Part shown: positions 25,490-36,984 of the stretch, one piece after another
Layout of the letters: each line of letters starts with the position of its first letter
How positions within the stretch are numbered: position 1 is the stretch's first letter
Origin: Tigriopus japonicus
Taxonomy: Eukaryota > Arthropoda > Copepoda > Harpacticoida > Harpacticidae
Direction: 5' to 3'
Length of the DNA: 64,000 nucleotides
Assembly (NCBI GenBank): GCA_010645155.1
Contig: CM021315.1
Span: 2,503,568-2,567,567, forward strand
Position numbers and translations under genes: made by a program
The notes under the pieces: generated by a model
What the model was told of the DNA's origin: nothing
Databases searched by the model: none
What the model saw: the letters and a program-made list of their open reading frames with translations, nothing else

Positions 25490-26420
25490 TATGCTAAATT
25501 GTTACTTGACCTCATCAAGGTGAATGAATTCAAATAACGCACGTGACTGACACGTTTGAAACTCTCGAGTCCATTTAGGAAATTGATTTCTCAACCGCTA
25601 ATGGAATAACACGACGCAAGTCTGCACTGCTTGAAAAAGGGTGTAATCGAATTTCGACGTCTTCGGAATTGTTTCCCGGCTAGCCATCTCATGGCTTTCC
25701 GGACTTGCGTCTCTATATTTGCACGAGCAGAGCTCCGATTGAACGCCAGAGCGCATCCATACTCATACCCTGTGTAGTAGTACACAGTAGAACAGACTAT
25801 GAAGATATTCTGTTTAGCGCAGTGTATGCAGAAAGCATTCAACGAATCCAGATTGGAGAAGAAGAGGCAACCGAACATGTCGGACAAACCTATTCTTCGC
25901 CTCGCCCCTAAAATCTGCTTTGGTCTGACAAAAAAGGTGGTGCAACCATAGGTTACTTACCGAGAGGATATCTTCGGAAGGAGAAGAAAGAGAGACAGAG
26001 GGAGGGAGGAACGGGTAGGATGTCGTATATGTGGCAGCTTCTTTTTGTGGCACTGTGAATTATCTGTATGTACGGTGGAGATACTTGATAAGGGATGGCC
26101 ACCTTTACGTGTCTTCCTTGATGAGCACTCAGCAAAAAATGGGCAACTCCTTCTAACAATGAATGAAGAGAAGGCAATAAATTCGAGAAAAGAAAACCCA
26201 CCCTGACAATCAACCCTCTAAATGAAGTGATCTCGAAGAGGAGACATTCCAGTAGAAGTCGAGGATTGGATGGCGAATAATAAGGAATGTAGTGACAAAT
26301 AAAGATCCCAAAAAAAATAGACGCTTCTGATTTCAACCAAGTCTTTGTTTCATAAAAACAATGATGCTCATCGGAGCTCAAAGGTCATTGCGTATGTATT
26401 TCTCGAACTTTTGAAGCCAC
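25490..26420. other. Intergenic spacer
   Basis: Lies between the 3' end of the NHL gene and the NtA copy a exon, both on the minus strand. No gene, repeat or clear promoter motif recognised. Confidence 0.5.
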
Positions 26421-29400
26421 TCAAGTCTCGGTGGCCAGATACAAGTGGAGGAGCTTTTCCTTGCAATCAATGACACAAATGCCTCCGCCATGGATGAGAA
26501 TCCCACCGGGACTTCCCAAACCCGAGGGTTGGAACGTCTTGGCGTATTTGCCGTTGGGTTTCAGCAACTGTAACTTTCCGTGAGCCATGCTACCCACCAA
26601 GATGTTCCCTGAAAAAATTTCAATGAATATATAGTTGTCTTGGTCAAGAAAGTGTAACATGCAAAATATCATCCATTGCTTGGCTAACACAAACATTGAA
26701 ACAACCATATTATTCCAGCGACCATTTTTTTATTTCTAATCTGAATTTAGAGGCTTTAGTGATTTGAGGAAGATAAAGAAATAATCCTGACAAGTTCTGT
26801 TTTGGAATTTGATTTTTTACGGATTTCCGGCCGATAGAGACTGTAAATCATGTTTGATGAAATATTTGCTCACACACACCTTAATTGAATTTGTCACTTT
26901 AGAATAGCAAAGAATGTTGTACTAAACATGAAGCAAACCCCTTTTACTTCACGCAACCTCACTAAAACACGAAAATCAGAAGAAGATCAAATTACATTGA
27001 TTCGGACAAAGTTGTGGATTTCTTTGGAAAAATAAAAGCACATATTCGAGACAGTTGATGAAAGTTTTGACAATGTTTCCAAAGTGGACTCGGTTTGATC
27101 AACTTAACTGCCTAAAAATATATTGTTGATTGTAGCTCTGTATTTGTAAATGAATTATATTTAAAAAAGGCACCTGCTGGATCCACAGCCACTCCTGAAG
27201 CTTGCTTGAGTCGGTTGGACCCTTCAAAATGGCATTTGATCACTTGAGAATGTTGATCCTTCAGTCGAGTGACGTAGACTTGTCCCAAGCCCAGATCTGA
27301 AGCATACACAAAACCTCTGGTACAACAAAGGTATCGAACTTTGGAGTTCCGCAGATCTAAATCGGGCACATCGATTTTAATCCTAAAATAGCATGAGATA
27401 GCAACTTTACACAACTGCAGTCAAGGTTAGTTCTGCCTACTTTGAATTAGAATAAAAGAGGCTTTCAATGGTTGTCACGCAAAAGTCAGACTGGAATATG
27501 CTCCATAACTAAGAATTAAGCAATCCGATCTGCCCGAGTTTTCTTCATATTCGTAATCTTTTTTGTTCTGCTTTTGAGAGAATGAGAATACGAAGAAACA
27601 CATGGCAGACGCAATTGGTTCATGAATTTTTCAGTGCACTTGTCCGTGCGAAATTATCATGAAGATCAATATTGGAGAGAGAGAAAGAGAGAAAGAAAGA
27701 TTGCTAGAGAGACGGAATAAAGTAGGGTTAACTAAAAAAGATATGTTAGAAATTCGATATATCAGTAAATGTCAGTGTCTGAAAAAACTTGGAGGAGGGG
27801 GAGCTGTTGCACTCGTTCATAGACCAAAACGAGTTTCTTCTCAGAATTGAGTCGAAAGTGTCATATTTTTGGGATCATGGCAATCTGAGAAGCTTCTTTC
27901 TCATTTTTCTCGCTCTCTTTTTTTAGCCTTAAATAATTGCGAACCTACTTACTAATGTAGCAGAACAGTAGCAGAAGTGGCGGAAACTTACACGTGCACA
28001 ATATCTCGCGTCTTTTCCACATCAATGAACACGATTTGAATGGCACTCTCGATGGTCTCGGAAGTGACCAATCGTCCATACTCGTGGTAGTAAGACAAGC
28101 CACGAAACCGATGAGCCTCGCCCTCAAAGAACTTTCGGATAAGCGAACCATCGGATCGGAACAAGTAGATGTACTTGTTATCCAATACAACAACACGATG
28201 AAGAGGTATGGTCAATATGTAGCGCGGTCCATCGAAGTCAATTTCCTCCGCCCAGCTCTCTGAAAGAAATGCGACATTGTGAAGTGAGACCTCGTCAAAG
28301 GCCTTGACATGGTTAATAATGTCTCACCCGTTACACTCGAAATGCAATCGATAGCCCAAATTTTACTATTCTCAACATCTGTCACGAGCAATCGATTACC
28401 ACGAAGTGGGGCCACCGATTGAGGCACACCCGGAATCACATAAGACTTGAACGTGCCCAAACCCGTGCGCTTCAAGGACAAGTCAAATTCAGGGACCACG
28501 GGCTTACGAACGGGAGCTCGACTCGTGTTCCAAGAATCCATCGTGTTGTTCGGACAATAAGTTGGCGCACTCGGTAAACGTGTGGGCATGAAGATTCCGT
28601 ATACCTCTGTCAAATGTTCATTTTCTTCCTCGCCAGGCAGCAAGTAATTGAGCGATTCTTCCGTCCGATCGGTTGCGTTCAACGTTCCGTCTTGGGAACT
28701 GTTTTGTTGATCTAAGAGCGATTTAGCCAGGGAAAGTTCACCATCGACCTCTTTCGTTCGAGCTTTGATAATCTCCACGCGGTCTTGTTCAAAGTCGTCG
28801 AAAGCTACAAAAAAATATTAATATTAATGTTTGTTGGTTCCCTTCTTACAACTTTTGATTAAGAATTATTGTGCTTTAGAAGTACGAAAAGAAAATCAAA
28901 ATATTCTAAAGGGAGGGCTTGTATGGAAGTTCCATTTCAAATGATCGCTTACCTTTATGTGAATCGTAGGTCATTACTGTCATATTGGCCCGTCCGTGGG
29001 AGCCAACCACATTCATGACGGTTTGATCATGACTTCCGTTTCGGCGAGATTCTTGAGACATTTGAAAAACGGTGGTTTCCGGGTGAAAGGAAACACTCTT
29101 GTTGATAAATCGTTCCTCTTTCTCCTCGTAAGGGGTTAAATCGTCTATCGGATCGCTTTGGGGTTGTTGACCCCCTCCATCTTCCCCTGACAAATTTTTC
29201 TGGAACCGCTCTATGTCAACCTCGTGGCCACGATCCAAAATAGAGGAGGCCGTTTCCGAGTCTTCAATATCCGCTCCCACATCGATTTCGGGGAAATTGG
29301 GGACAGAGTGACGCAGTTCGCCTAATTGGCGGGCTAAATTACTAACGGTCGACACTTCCTTGGGGGTAAAAGCCGCATTGGCGGGTATGTCGGTGGCAAT

Positions 29401-30228
29401 TGTGCCCATTTTGGGCGTGGCAGGGATCATGGTATGGGGCGATGGAACATTCAGGGGCAAGTTTTTGGTGACCAGAGGCGAGTGAGGAAATTGCGCGGCG
29501 GCTGAAAGACCCCCGGGACGGACTACCCGTTGAGGTGAGATCGCCGCAGGCTCCGGTACTTCTCTGACCGTGGATAATTGGTCATTATTCGGGTATGCGG
29601 AGTCATCCGCGCCATCGTACCCCATGGACTTCATATCGGAAGCATCCAGGTCTCGAATTGATTTGCCCGTTCGAGTCACATCCCGAGGATCAATGGCTTC
29701 CACGTCAGTCCAAACTGGATTGGTCAGGGATTCACTTACGGGTCCATGTCCCCTTTTGGCGGGTGAATGGGTTCCATGGGTTCCATCAGTCTGGCCGTTG
29801 ATCTGATCCTTGAGCGATTGCAGCACATTTTGAATGTGGTTCTCATGGAAGCTAGCATTAAGACGCAGAGAGAGAACGTGCGGGGAGCCGTAGATCGAGT
29901 CCCCGGCGAATCGGCAATCAATCATCACGTCGTTATTGCCTCCGTTTTCCAACACGATCTGCATCTCAATGGTCATGGGATCAGTCTGGATGGCTTGTCG
30001 TTCATCCAAGTAGGTTTGGAGCGATTTGGGGGGCAGGATGACGCCCTCGGAATCGTACGTCTCTAAGGTGAGGTATCGGAATAGCGCCTTATGGAGCGGC
30101 TGATCAGTGATGGAATTCACGATGATTTTAATGCGCAGTGGGGAGCCCGATTCCGGCTGAGGGCCACCATGGGCGTGGCCAGGCTCTTCATCCTCGAGAG
30201 GAACCACGTGCAAATGATATAAATCCAT
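26421..30228 (-). CDS. NHL-type beta-propeller protein with possible filamin-like repeat
   Basis: Five exons join in frame to 805 residues: 28953-30228, 28328-28804, 27992-28259, 27174-27382 and 26421-26608. All have GT..AG borders and matching phases 1,1,2,1. Residues about 20-120 end in a strand (DCRFAGDSIYGSPHVLSL) resembling the GSPF-type end of filamin Ig repeats. About 300 low-complexity residues follow. The last about 300 residues form repeated blades (ASGVAVDPAGNILVG, LSYYHEYGRLVTSE), characteristic of NHL repeats. This order recalls TRIM-NHL proteins, which are often RNA-binding translational regulators or E3 ligases, but no RING or B-box is visible. The ORF stays open upstream of the first ATG (30228) to a stop near 30379, so an upstream exon may be missing. 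The stop is TGA at 26423-26421. Confidence 0.7.
27674..27700 (+). repeat. GA-rich tract inside an NHL-gene intron
   Basis: Short run of GAGA/GAAA units in the intron between the third and fourth exons of the minus-strand NHL gene. Confidence 0.8.
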
Positions 30229-30379
30229 GAGCCAAGATTTCAAATTGACTACCACAGGAAATTTGCTATCAAAATCGGGATCGCGTGGTAACCAGACAGA
30301 CCGACACCCGGAAAATTTGAGTCGTGGTAGGAATTTTCGAAGACTTGACCGCGATTGAACGAGTTCAAAGTTAGTTAGT

Positions 30380-32261
30380 TAGATCTTAGTTGATCGGGGA
30401 AATCAGCTGGTGTGGGAACCACCGATTAGCCCCTCACTCACAGACACCAACAAATAGCAAACCTAAAGAAACTCATGTTATGGTAATGGAAGGGTCTACA
30501 AACAATATAGATTGCAGAATTAGGTTTCCTGCCTAAAAAGATCGCTATTTCTAAAAAAGGCCGTTATAAACTTAAAATCTTCAAGCCAAGGAAACATCAA
30601 TGTAGCAGTACACATTGTTTAATTGACTTGGAGATATTACTTATAAGTTCCAAAAGTATTTGAAAACAGTTTTGATGTGATGAGACAATGAATGCCATAT
30701 TTGAAATTGAGTTCTGGTAACTAGGCCATAGGCCAAATATTGAAGTAATGTCACTAAAAACATGTTTAAAAACACATTTATGACTATTTTCTTTGATGCA
30801 ATTGTTAGGCACACGTGGGTATTTTTCTGTTCAATTTTCAATGTCTATTTTTAAACAACTTGAAGGACGAAAACGGAGTGATTTAAAGCCATATAAAACA
30901 ATTGCTAGATATATTTCGACAATATTTTAGGTACATACATCCACGAGACCACTTCAGGAATGAAAAATTCAGAAGATTGTTGACTAGAGTATTTTTCATG
31001 ACTTTACATCCTTTTTGCTGGTGACCTAATTAATAGAACTCTATTACTTGTGCGGCATTGTCTCTTCACCTCAAACTAGTCTCAAATGTCTTTAGAACTT
31101 GTAAATGACTTCTCTTGCTCAATTAGTAGCCGTGAGTACTCCATGAATGACGTTTTAAGTCCAAAACAAGTTATTTGCTCTTATTTGACATTTATTTGCT
31201 CTTTTTTCGACATTTATTTGCTCTTTTCTGACATTTATTTGCACTTTCAACATTTTTCTGCACTTTGTTTTGCACTTTTGGGCACTTTTTTTGCAACTTT
31301 TGGTAACTAAAAGGCTAAGATTTTTTGCACATTCTGCCCATCCCTAGTTATTGTTTTCAAACAGAAGATGGACAGTCTTTGCATTTATCCTTAAGTATTT
31401 TTTCAATGTTGGTGAAAGGAATAAAGGACGAAGCAATTTTCCTTGGAACACATCAGAAGCACATCCTACTCACAAATGTATAAACGTTTTGAGAAACTTT
31501 GATAGTTATAGTCACAAAATCAAACATCAAAATGGAATTTTTCAAAACCAAAGCTTAGCTGACAGTGATATTGCTTTTAATGTTCTGGAAAAGTTGATGA
31601 AACTAAAAACTTTCTGTGAAAAGGCTGTTTCAAAGTGAACTGGATTTGATAGATTGTCCAAGATTTTTGTATCATAAGTAAAACGGGGAACAGCCTCCAA
31701 ACCAAACATTTGATGGAGGGCTTAAGATTGAACACACTGTTGACTTCGCTCATCTTGACTTGTTGACCTTGATGGAGCACTGCTATGTTAGGCATAATTG
31801 TATCAACATTGCTAAGCCATCATTTGTTTTACATAAAAGGGCAATTTACAATTCTAGACAAATTCTGTTTAACAACATTGGTCACCACATGGGACCTAAA
31901 CTATTGACAAATACAACCAGCAAGTAAAACGTATGAACAATGTAAAATTGTAAAATAAAGAAAAATGTTACAAATAAACAAATGCTCAATGCAAATGGCA
32001 AGTGAATTGAAAGCACAAAATTTTGATCACTATCAATTCCATATTTTTGCACCTTTTAGGACTGTATAGTCCATTGCACAATTAAATTATAACGAACACT
32101 TACCTTTTGCTCCAATTCTTCTCATTTTTCTTCATCATAACATCTTGGTGAGTGCAAACACCTTATGAATTGAAAAAGTTAACATCAAGACCTTAGAAAG
32201 CCAGTTCCTAGTGAATTTAAGGCAATTTTTCGTATTTAACCTCAAACTATTGGTTGTTTTC
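30380..32261. other. AT-rich intergenic region with repeat debris
   Basis: No gene recognised. It contains the TTATTTGCTC tandem array at 31170-31346. The short ORFs are AT-rich and lack structure. Confidence 0.5.
31170..31346 (-). mobile_element. Truncated hAT-like MITE with internal tandem TTATTTGCTC units
   Basis: Three to four units of TTATTTGCTCTTNNNGACAT are followed by GCACTTTT units, ending in GCCCATCCCTA at 31346. Reversed, that terminus (TAGGGATGGGC) matches the terminal inverted repeat of the complete element at 47524-48012 (TAG(C/G)GACGGGCAAAAAGTG), which also has internal GCAAATAAA units. The opposite end was not found, so this copy is partial or diverged. Confidence 0.55.
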
Positions 32262-32438
32262 TAGTGATGAGAACCAATCCCTGAGCTTGAGATTTTTGAC
32301 TTGGAGTTGGGAGTTTGTAAGTTTGTATCTCTCACCTCTTGGAATGTCATGTTGCGGTGAGTTTTGGGCATAAAAAATCCAAAAGAAGTACCAATTTGGC
32401 AACACTAGGCCAAAAATCAGACTTGATTCTCATCCCTA
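32262..32438. mobile_element. Small hAT-like MITE (177 bp)
   Basis: The left end reads TAGTGATGAGAACCAA and the reversed right end reads TAGGGATGAGAATCAA, a terminal inverted repeat of about 16 bp with two mismatches and a TAG start as in many hAT elements. Flanks (GTTGTTTT and GTTATTTG) are similar but not identical, so the target duplication is eroded or absent. Inside lies TTTGGCAACACT, a motif also seen in the element at 35537-35697 and, reversed, near 48485. Confidence 0.6.
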
Positions 32439-32580
32439 GTTATTTGATAAGTGAATCCGAAATGGATTCATTCTGTTGTCAAAACGTTCATATAACATAC
32501 ACCTTGCAAGTTGTAAATTACCCTTTTTGCTAAAACATTTTTTATGAGCTTGAAAATTGTCAACTTGTGTTTCAAAATGT

Positions 32581-32601
32581 AATAATAATAATAATAATAA
32601 T
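32581..32601 (+). repeat. (AAT)n tail of the LINE
   Basis: Seven AAT units directly at the 3' end of the reverse transcriptase element, as in LINE clades that end in short tandem repeats rather than poly(A). Confidence 0.85.
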
Positions 32602-34590
32602 TTATTGTTTTCTGAAATAGTCAGATGTCTTAAATGATTTCAAGGCACAATTACAAACCGTAATGACTGCATATTGTGGTACATCACGGAGATCTATATT
32701 GAATTTGATCGACAATCGAGTTAGTGTTTGCTGATCTTGGGCATCCAGGGACGGTGGGTTGGTCAGGAATTCTTTGGAGGAACACATCAAGATCCCGCTT
32801 GAAGTCAGCAAGTGGATTATTCCCAAAGTAGATCCTCCGTAAGGAGGTTGGCAGTTTATTGAACAGCTTGGGGCCTCGTTCGAGGAAGGAGTACTTCATG
32901 AGCAACTTTGTCGCTGTACTTTCATTGTGGCCTCTGTATGGTTGCAGGCATAATAGTCGTTCATTGTCACGGTGGGTGAATTTTATACCTGGGTTGTGAG
33001 AGAGACCATGTATGCACTTAAAGGTATGAAGAATGACATATCGTTCATGCCTCCGCTCAACGCTGTAGAGACTGAGTTCTCGGAGGCGATCCCAGTACGA
33101 GAGGCCAGACAGACCTGCAATTTGCCTGGTGAAGCGGCGTAATATGTTTTCCATTTTGGATCGGTCACCAGATAAGCAGGGGGACCAGATAAGGGAGGCA
33201 TAGTCCAGGTGGGGCTGGATGATAGAAGAATAAAGAGCTAACATGGCAGTTTTTTCTCTTGATTTGAAAGTTCTTAAAACCCAACCAGACATTTGAGCAG
33301 CTTTTGCTACTTTTTCACTGAGGTGAATATTGAATTTCCCATCTGCTTGGAGGGTGACCCCAAGGTCTCTGACGGACGAAAACACCTCAATGGGGTTGCC
33401 TTCATTGTCTAGGTAAGTTGGCGGACAAACAGATTGTCCAAAAGACATGACTTGGAACTTTGATCCATTAAGCATCATGTTATTCTCCTCCACCCATCTG
33501 AAGATGTAGAGAAGGTCTTCTTAAAGCGGGGAGTAGTCAGGTCCATTTCTCCCTTTAGATATCTTGGTGTCATCTGCATAAGAGGAGATCAAGGAGTGTT
33601 TGATTAAGAATGGCATTGGGGAGATGTACAGGATAAAGAGGATAGGCCCGAGTATGGTCCCTTGGGGTATGCCAGAGATGACATCCACAGGGTTGCTTAG
33701 ACAGTGTCCAACTTTTACCCGCTGGGTTCGGCCGCGAAGGTATGACTCAATCCAGAGGGTGAGCACGGTTGGAACTCTGAGGTCTTGTAGTCTTTTGATC
33801 AGGATGCCATGATCCACCTTGTCAAACGCCTTGGCAAAGTCAAGATACACCACATCCACAGCCTCGTAGGTTTCCAATTGGTTGTGGATACTTTCTAGGT
33901 AGTCAATTAGTTGGGTTGTTGTACTTAGGTTGGGTAGAAAGCCATGTTGTTGTTGTGGTATAAGATCATTCTTTTGGAGGTATTCCATCAAGAGTTCCTT
34001 AACAACAGACTCATAGACCTTGGCTAGATTGGATGTAAGAGAGATAGGGCGGTAGCTCTTTGGGAGGGATCTATCACCACCCTTAAAGACAGGGGTAATG
34101 TATGCCACCTTTAGAGAAGTGGGGAAAGTGGAGAGCTTAATTGATTTGTTGATTTGGGCTGTTACAGTTGGGGCGATTTCGGCACTGCATTCCATGAGGA
34201 ATGCTGCGGTGAGGCCGTCTGGGCCAGCAGAGCTAGACCGGTTTAGGGAGGTAATGGCTTTGAGTACTGCCTCTCGAGTTATTTCAAGAGTTGGCATACT
34301 TGCGGATATGGCCACCGGCGGATGGTCCAAAGCCATAGGTATGGAGAATACACTCCTGTACTGGTCACTAAGACAATTTGCAATGTCCTGTTCCCTACCC
34401 AGTGTGTCCATACCAATTTTGAGGGGTCCAATCTTTGGGGCAAACTTGCGCTTGAGATTGGCAAAGGCAAAGAAGGCTTTGGTGTTAGTCTTGATTTGGG
34501 CAAGTGCAGCTGCTTCCTTTTTCTGCTCCTCACACAGTATTGAGGACTTTATTTGCTGGTCAAGAGACGGCAATTGTGTCAAAGTTTACA
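32581..34590 (-). mobile_element. LINE (non-LTR retrotransposon) relic with reverse transcriptase
   Basis: Reads on the minus strand from about 34590 to an (AAT)n tail at 32581-32601, which marks the 3' end. The protein shows non-LTR reverse transcriptase blocks in order: SSAGPDGL, YRPISLTSNLAKVYE, QHGFLPNLSTTTQL, VVYLDFAKAFDKVDH, SGIPQGTILGPILFILYI and SSYADDTK. The C-terminal domain common in arthropod LINEs follows (RDLGVTL, WVLRTFKSR, LDYASLIWSP, YWDRLRELSLYS). An in-frame TAA at 33523-33521, between the YADD block and the C-terminal part, disrupts an otherwise continuous frame. The upstream endonuclease region is missing, so the copy is 5'-truncated and probably dead. It sits between the NHL gene and the DM4/12 gene. 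Confidence 0.9.
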
Positions 34591-35528
34591 TTTTGAATGT
34601 CAAAAGTGCAATGTATGGACTTTGTTTAACTTTAGTTATACGATGGTCAAGAGGGCAAAAAACGGATTGGTCAATTTTAAGACAATTACGTCATTAATGC
34701 CAACAAAGCTATTTCATCGATTTTGGGGATTTTTTGGGATAAATATGCTTAAATTTCAATGCCCTTCAATTTTTTTCACATTGGTCATGGACGAGGGCGA
34801 AGTCATCCTTTGATATCAACTTTATGTACCCCTCCATTGATTTTGAAGCTCCAAATTAGAGCATTGTGTTTTTTCATGTAGGTGTATCTTGGACTCTGTA
34901 AAGGGAAAAATTCTTAATTTGCCAAATTATAACTTCACTGAGCATATAAAAAAGGATTTTTTCCATTTTTTATGAATGCTACCATAAGCAAATAAACCAT
35001 GGCTAACACAAGGTCCTGAATTTTCTTGATGGAAAAGACTCCTGCCAATCACAATCAAGGGTGCTTTTCGTTCACACACTAGCATAACTTCGTCACAACC
35101 TTGAATTTTCTATCATGCCCAACCATTGGAAAAGATTTGACACCCATTATTGTCACAACCTGAATGTTCTAATTTGTCCAGATTTTTGATTTAGTTGTGA
35201 TCCCATGTCCATCATGTATACAAGGCCATGTTGAAACTGTTTGTATCAGTCAGGGACCAGTTCATTCTCTTCCCCGTGGCAATTCTTATTCAATGATTTT
35301 ACTTCCAGTAGCCTGCAAGACCATGCTCCTTATTTTTCCCTACAGCGCTTCCATCCCTACACCCAAAATTGTTTAAAAGGCCTACAATGACGTCACTTAC
35401 GTTCAACCAGTATTGTGACAAAATGGCGTATGACAACTCAAAACTCATCCTTTAAAAATCTTGTCCCATGATTGTTTAAAGATCATCTTCCAGTCTCAAA
35501 TTCATTCTCTCTGACACTCATTTTTTGG
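34591..35528. other. Noncoding spacer upstream of the LINE relic
   Basis: AT-rich sequence without a supportable gene. It may contain unrecognised 5' LINE remnants. Confidence 0.4.
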
Positions 35529-35705
35529 GACAAAAGTAGTGATGCGACCAAATAAAAAGTGTCGCCGTATTTTACCATGAGTTTATGTCTCTTTATTTTC
35601 TGCGAGTCAGCTTGTGTTGCAGTGTTTGACCTAAAAAATTAACCAAGGGCAAATCTGGCAACACTTGGCTGAAAAACATTATTTGGTCGCATCAGTAGAC
35701 AAAAG
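35529..35705. mobile_element. hAT-like MITE (161 bp) with perfect 8-bp target duplication
   Basis: The element spans 35537-35697. Its left end is TAGTGATGCGACCAAATAA and the reversed right end is TACTGATGCGACCAAATAA, an inverted repeat of about 19 bp with one mismatch. It is flanked by identical octamers GACAAAAG at 35529-35536 and 35698-35705. An 8-bp duplication with a TA-starting terminus fits the hAT superfamily. It carries no coding capacity and shares a GGCAACACTTGG-type core with the 32262 element. Confidence 0.85.
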
Positions 35706-36667
35706 TGTCAGTCCTGTTCTTGGTTTCGTGATCCTCGTATTCTTAAAGGGACGGAAATTCAAGCACTTAAAGGCGCGGGAAAATCGATTAGGGTAAGATT
35801 AGGAAAGGGCCATAATTGCTTGGCATGGCTTCTGGACAAGGCTCTTCTCAAGCTTCAATGAAAATGGAACGTTTTTCAAACGTAAAATGAAAATGAAAAC
35901 ATGAAACATAGGCCATGTTTTTCAGGTCGAAAAACGTCTTATACTCTCAAAACCAAAACAGTATCTGGAAACCCCAAAAATATCCTAAACCGTGATTATG
36001 TCAAAAAGGTACAAAACTACAACCAGGTTTCAACAGTCGCTGAAAATCCAACTCGGTTGGAAACGTTTACATCTCGGAACAGTAAACCAAAGGTGAACTC
36101 CAGAGGTCAACTTTAAGTCACACACGTGCAGCTTCTGTATCATGACCATCATCATCTGGAAGATTCCAAATTAGCCCAGAAACTCGATTTCTTTTCATCG
36201 TCCTCCACACACAAACACACACAAGCACTTTACCGCGTTCGCACGTTGTTCGCCCGTTGAAATCCTGCGTCAGATTTCGAGAGACCGCGCGTGAAATTGT
36301 TCGTCGGACTTCTCAAGTTGGCCATGTGTACCGTTCACAATGGTGCCGAAATTCGAAAACAGTTACTCCATGCCTACGAAACCAGCCCTCCTAAGACGGA
36401 ATAGAATGGCACGCTCATCCGGTCTCAGATCATGGCAGAGAAAGAGAGATGGAAAACAGGCAAACAAAATCAGGTCAAAGCAGCGCAACTTTTTTGATTC
36501 CAAAAGTCATGTATGAAAACAATACAAGCTATCGCATCCCACATCTCCATGAACCCTGTCCTCCGAACGGGGTTCAATTTAGATCAAAAAGAAAGAGAGA
36601 TTTGGGTATACATAGAATCGGGCAACCATGCTGTCTGTCTGTCTGCCGGGATGATGTCTGCCTGCAT

Positions 36668-36693
36668 GGATGATGATGATGATGATGATGATG
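36668..36693 (+). repeat. (GAT)n microsatellite
   Basis: About eight GAT units. The Asp-, His- or Met-rich ORFs here are repeat translations. Confidence 0.9.
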
Positions 36694-36736
36694 CATGATG
36701 CACGGATGGAGCGCCACAAACCAAACTCTTGGTCCG

Positions 36737-36757
36737 TCCTTCCTTCCTTCCTTCCTT
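36737..36757 (+). repeat. (TTCC)n microsatellite
   Basis: Five TTCC units upstream of the DM4/12 gene start. Confidence 0.9.
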
Positions 36758-36984
36758 TTTCCAACGTACCTACTACATGTAGGGAGGGGATGGCCGATGC
36801 ATCGTCTTCTCCATGTAGCATCGTCATCTTGAGAAAACGATTGAATACACCAACATCGAGTGGACAAGTTCGTTTCAAACACACAGGTTTACAGAGAGAA
36901 ACCACATTCAGATTTCACCCATTCAGTCACAAACAACGCGATTAGTGCGAAAAATTCCTCCAAGTAAAAACGAAAGAAGAGAAC

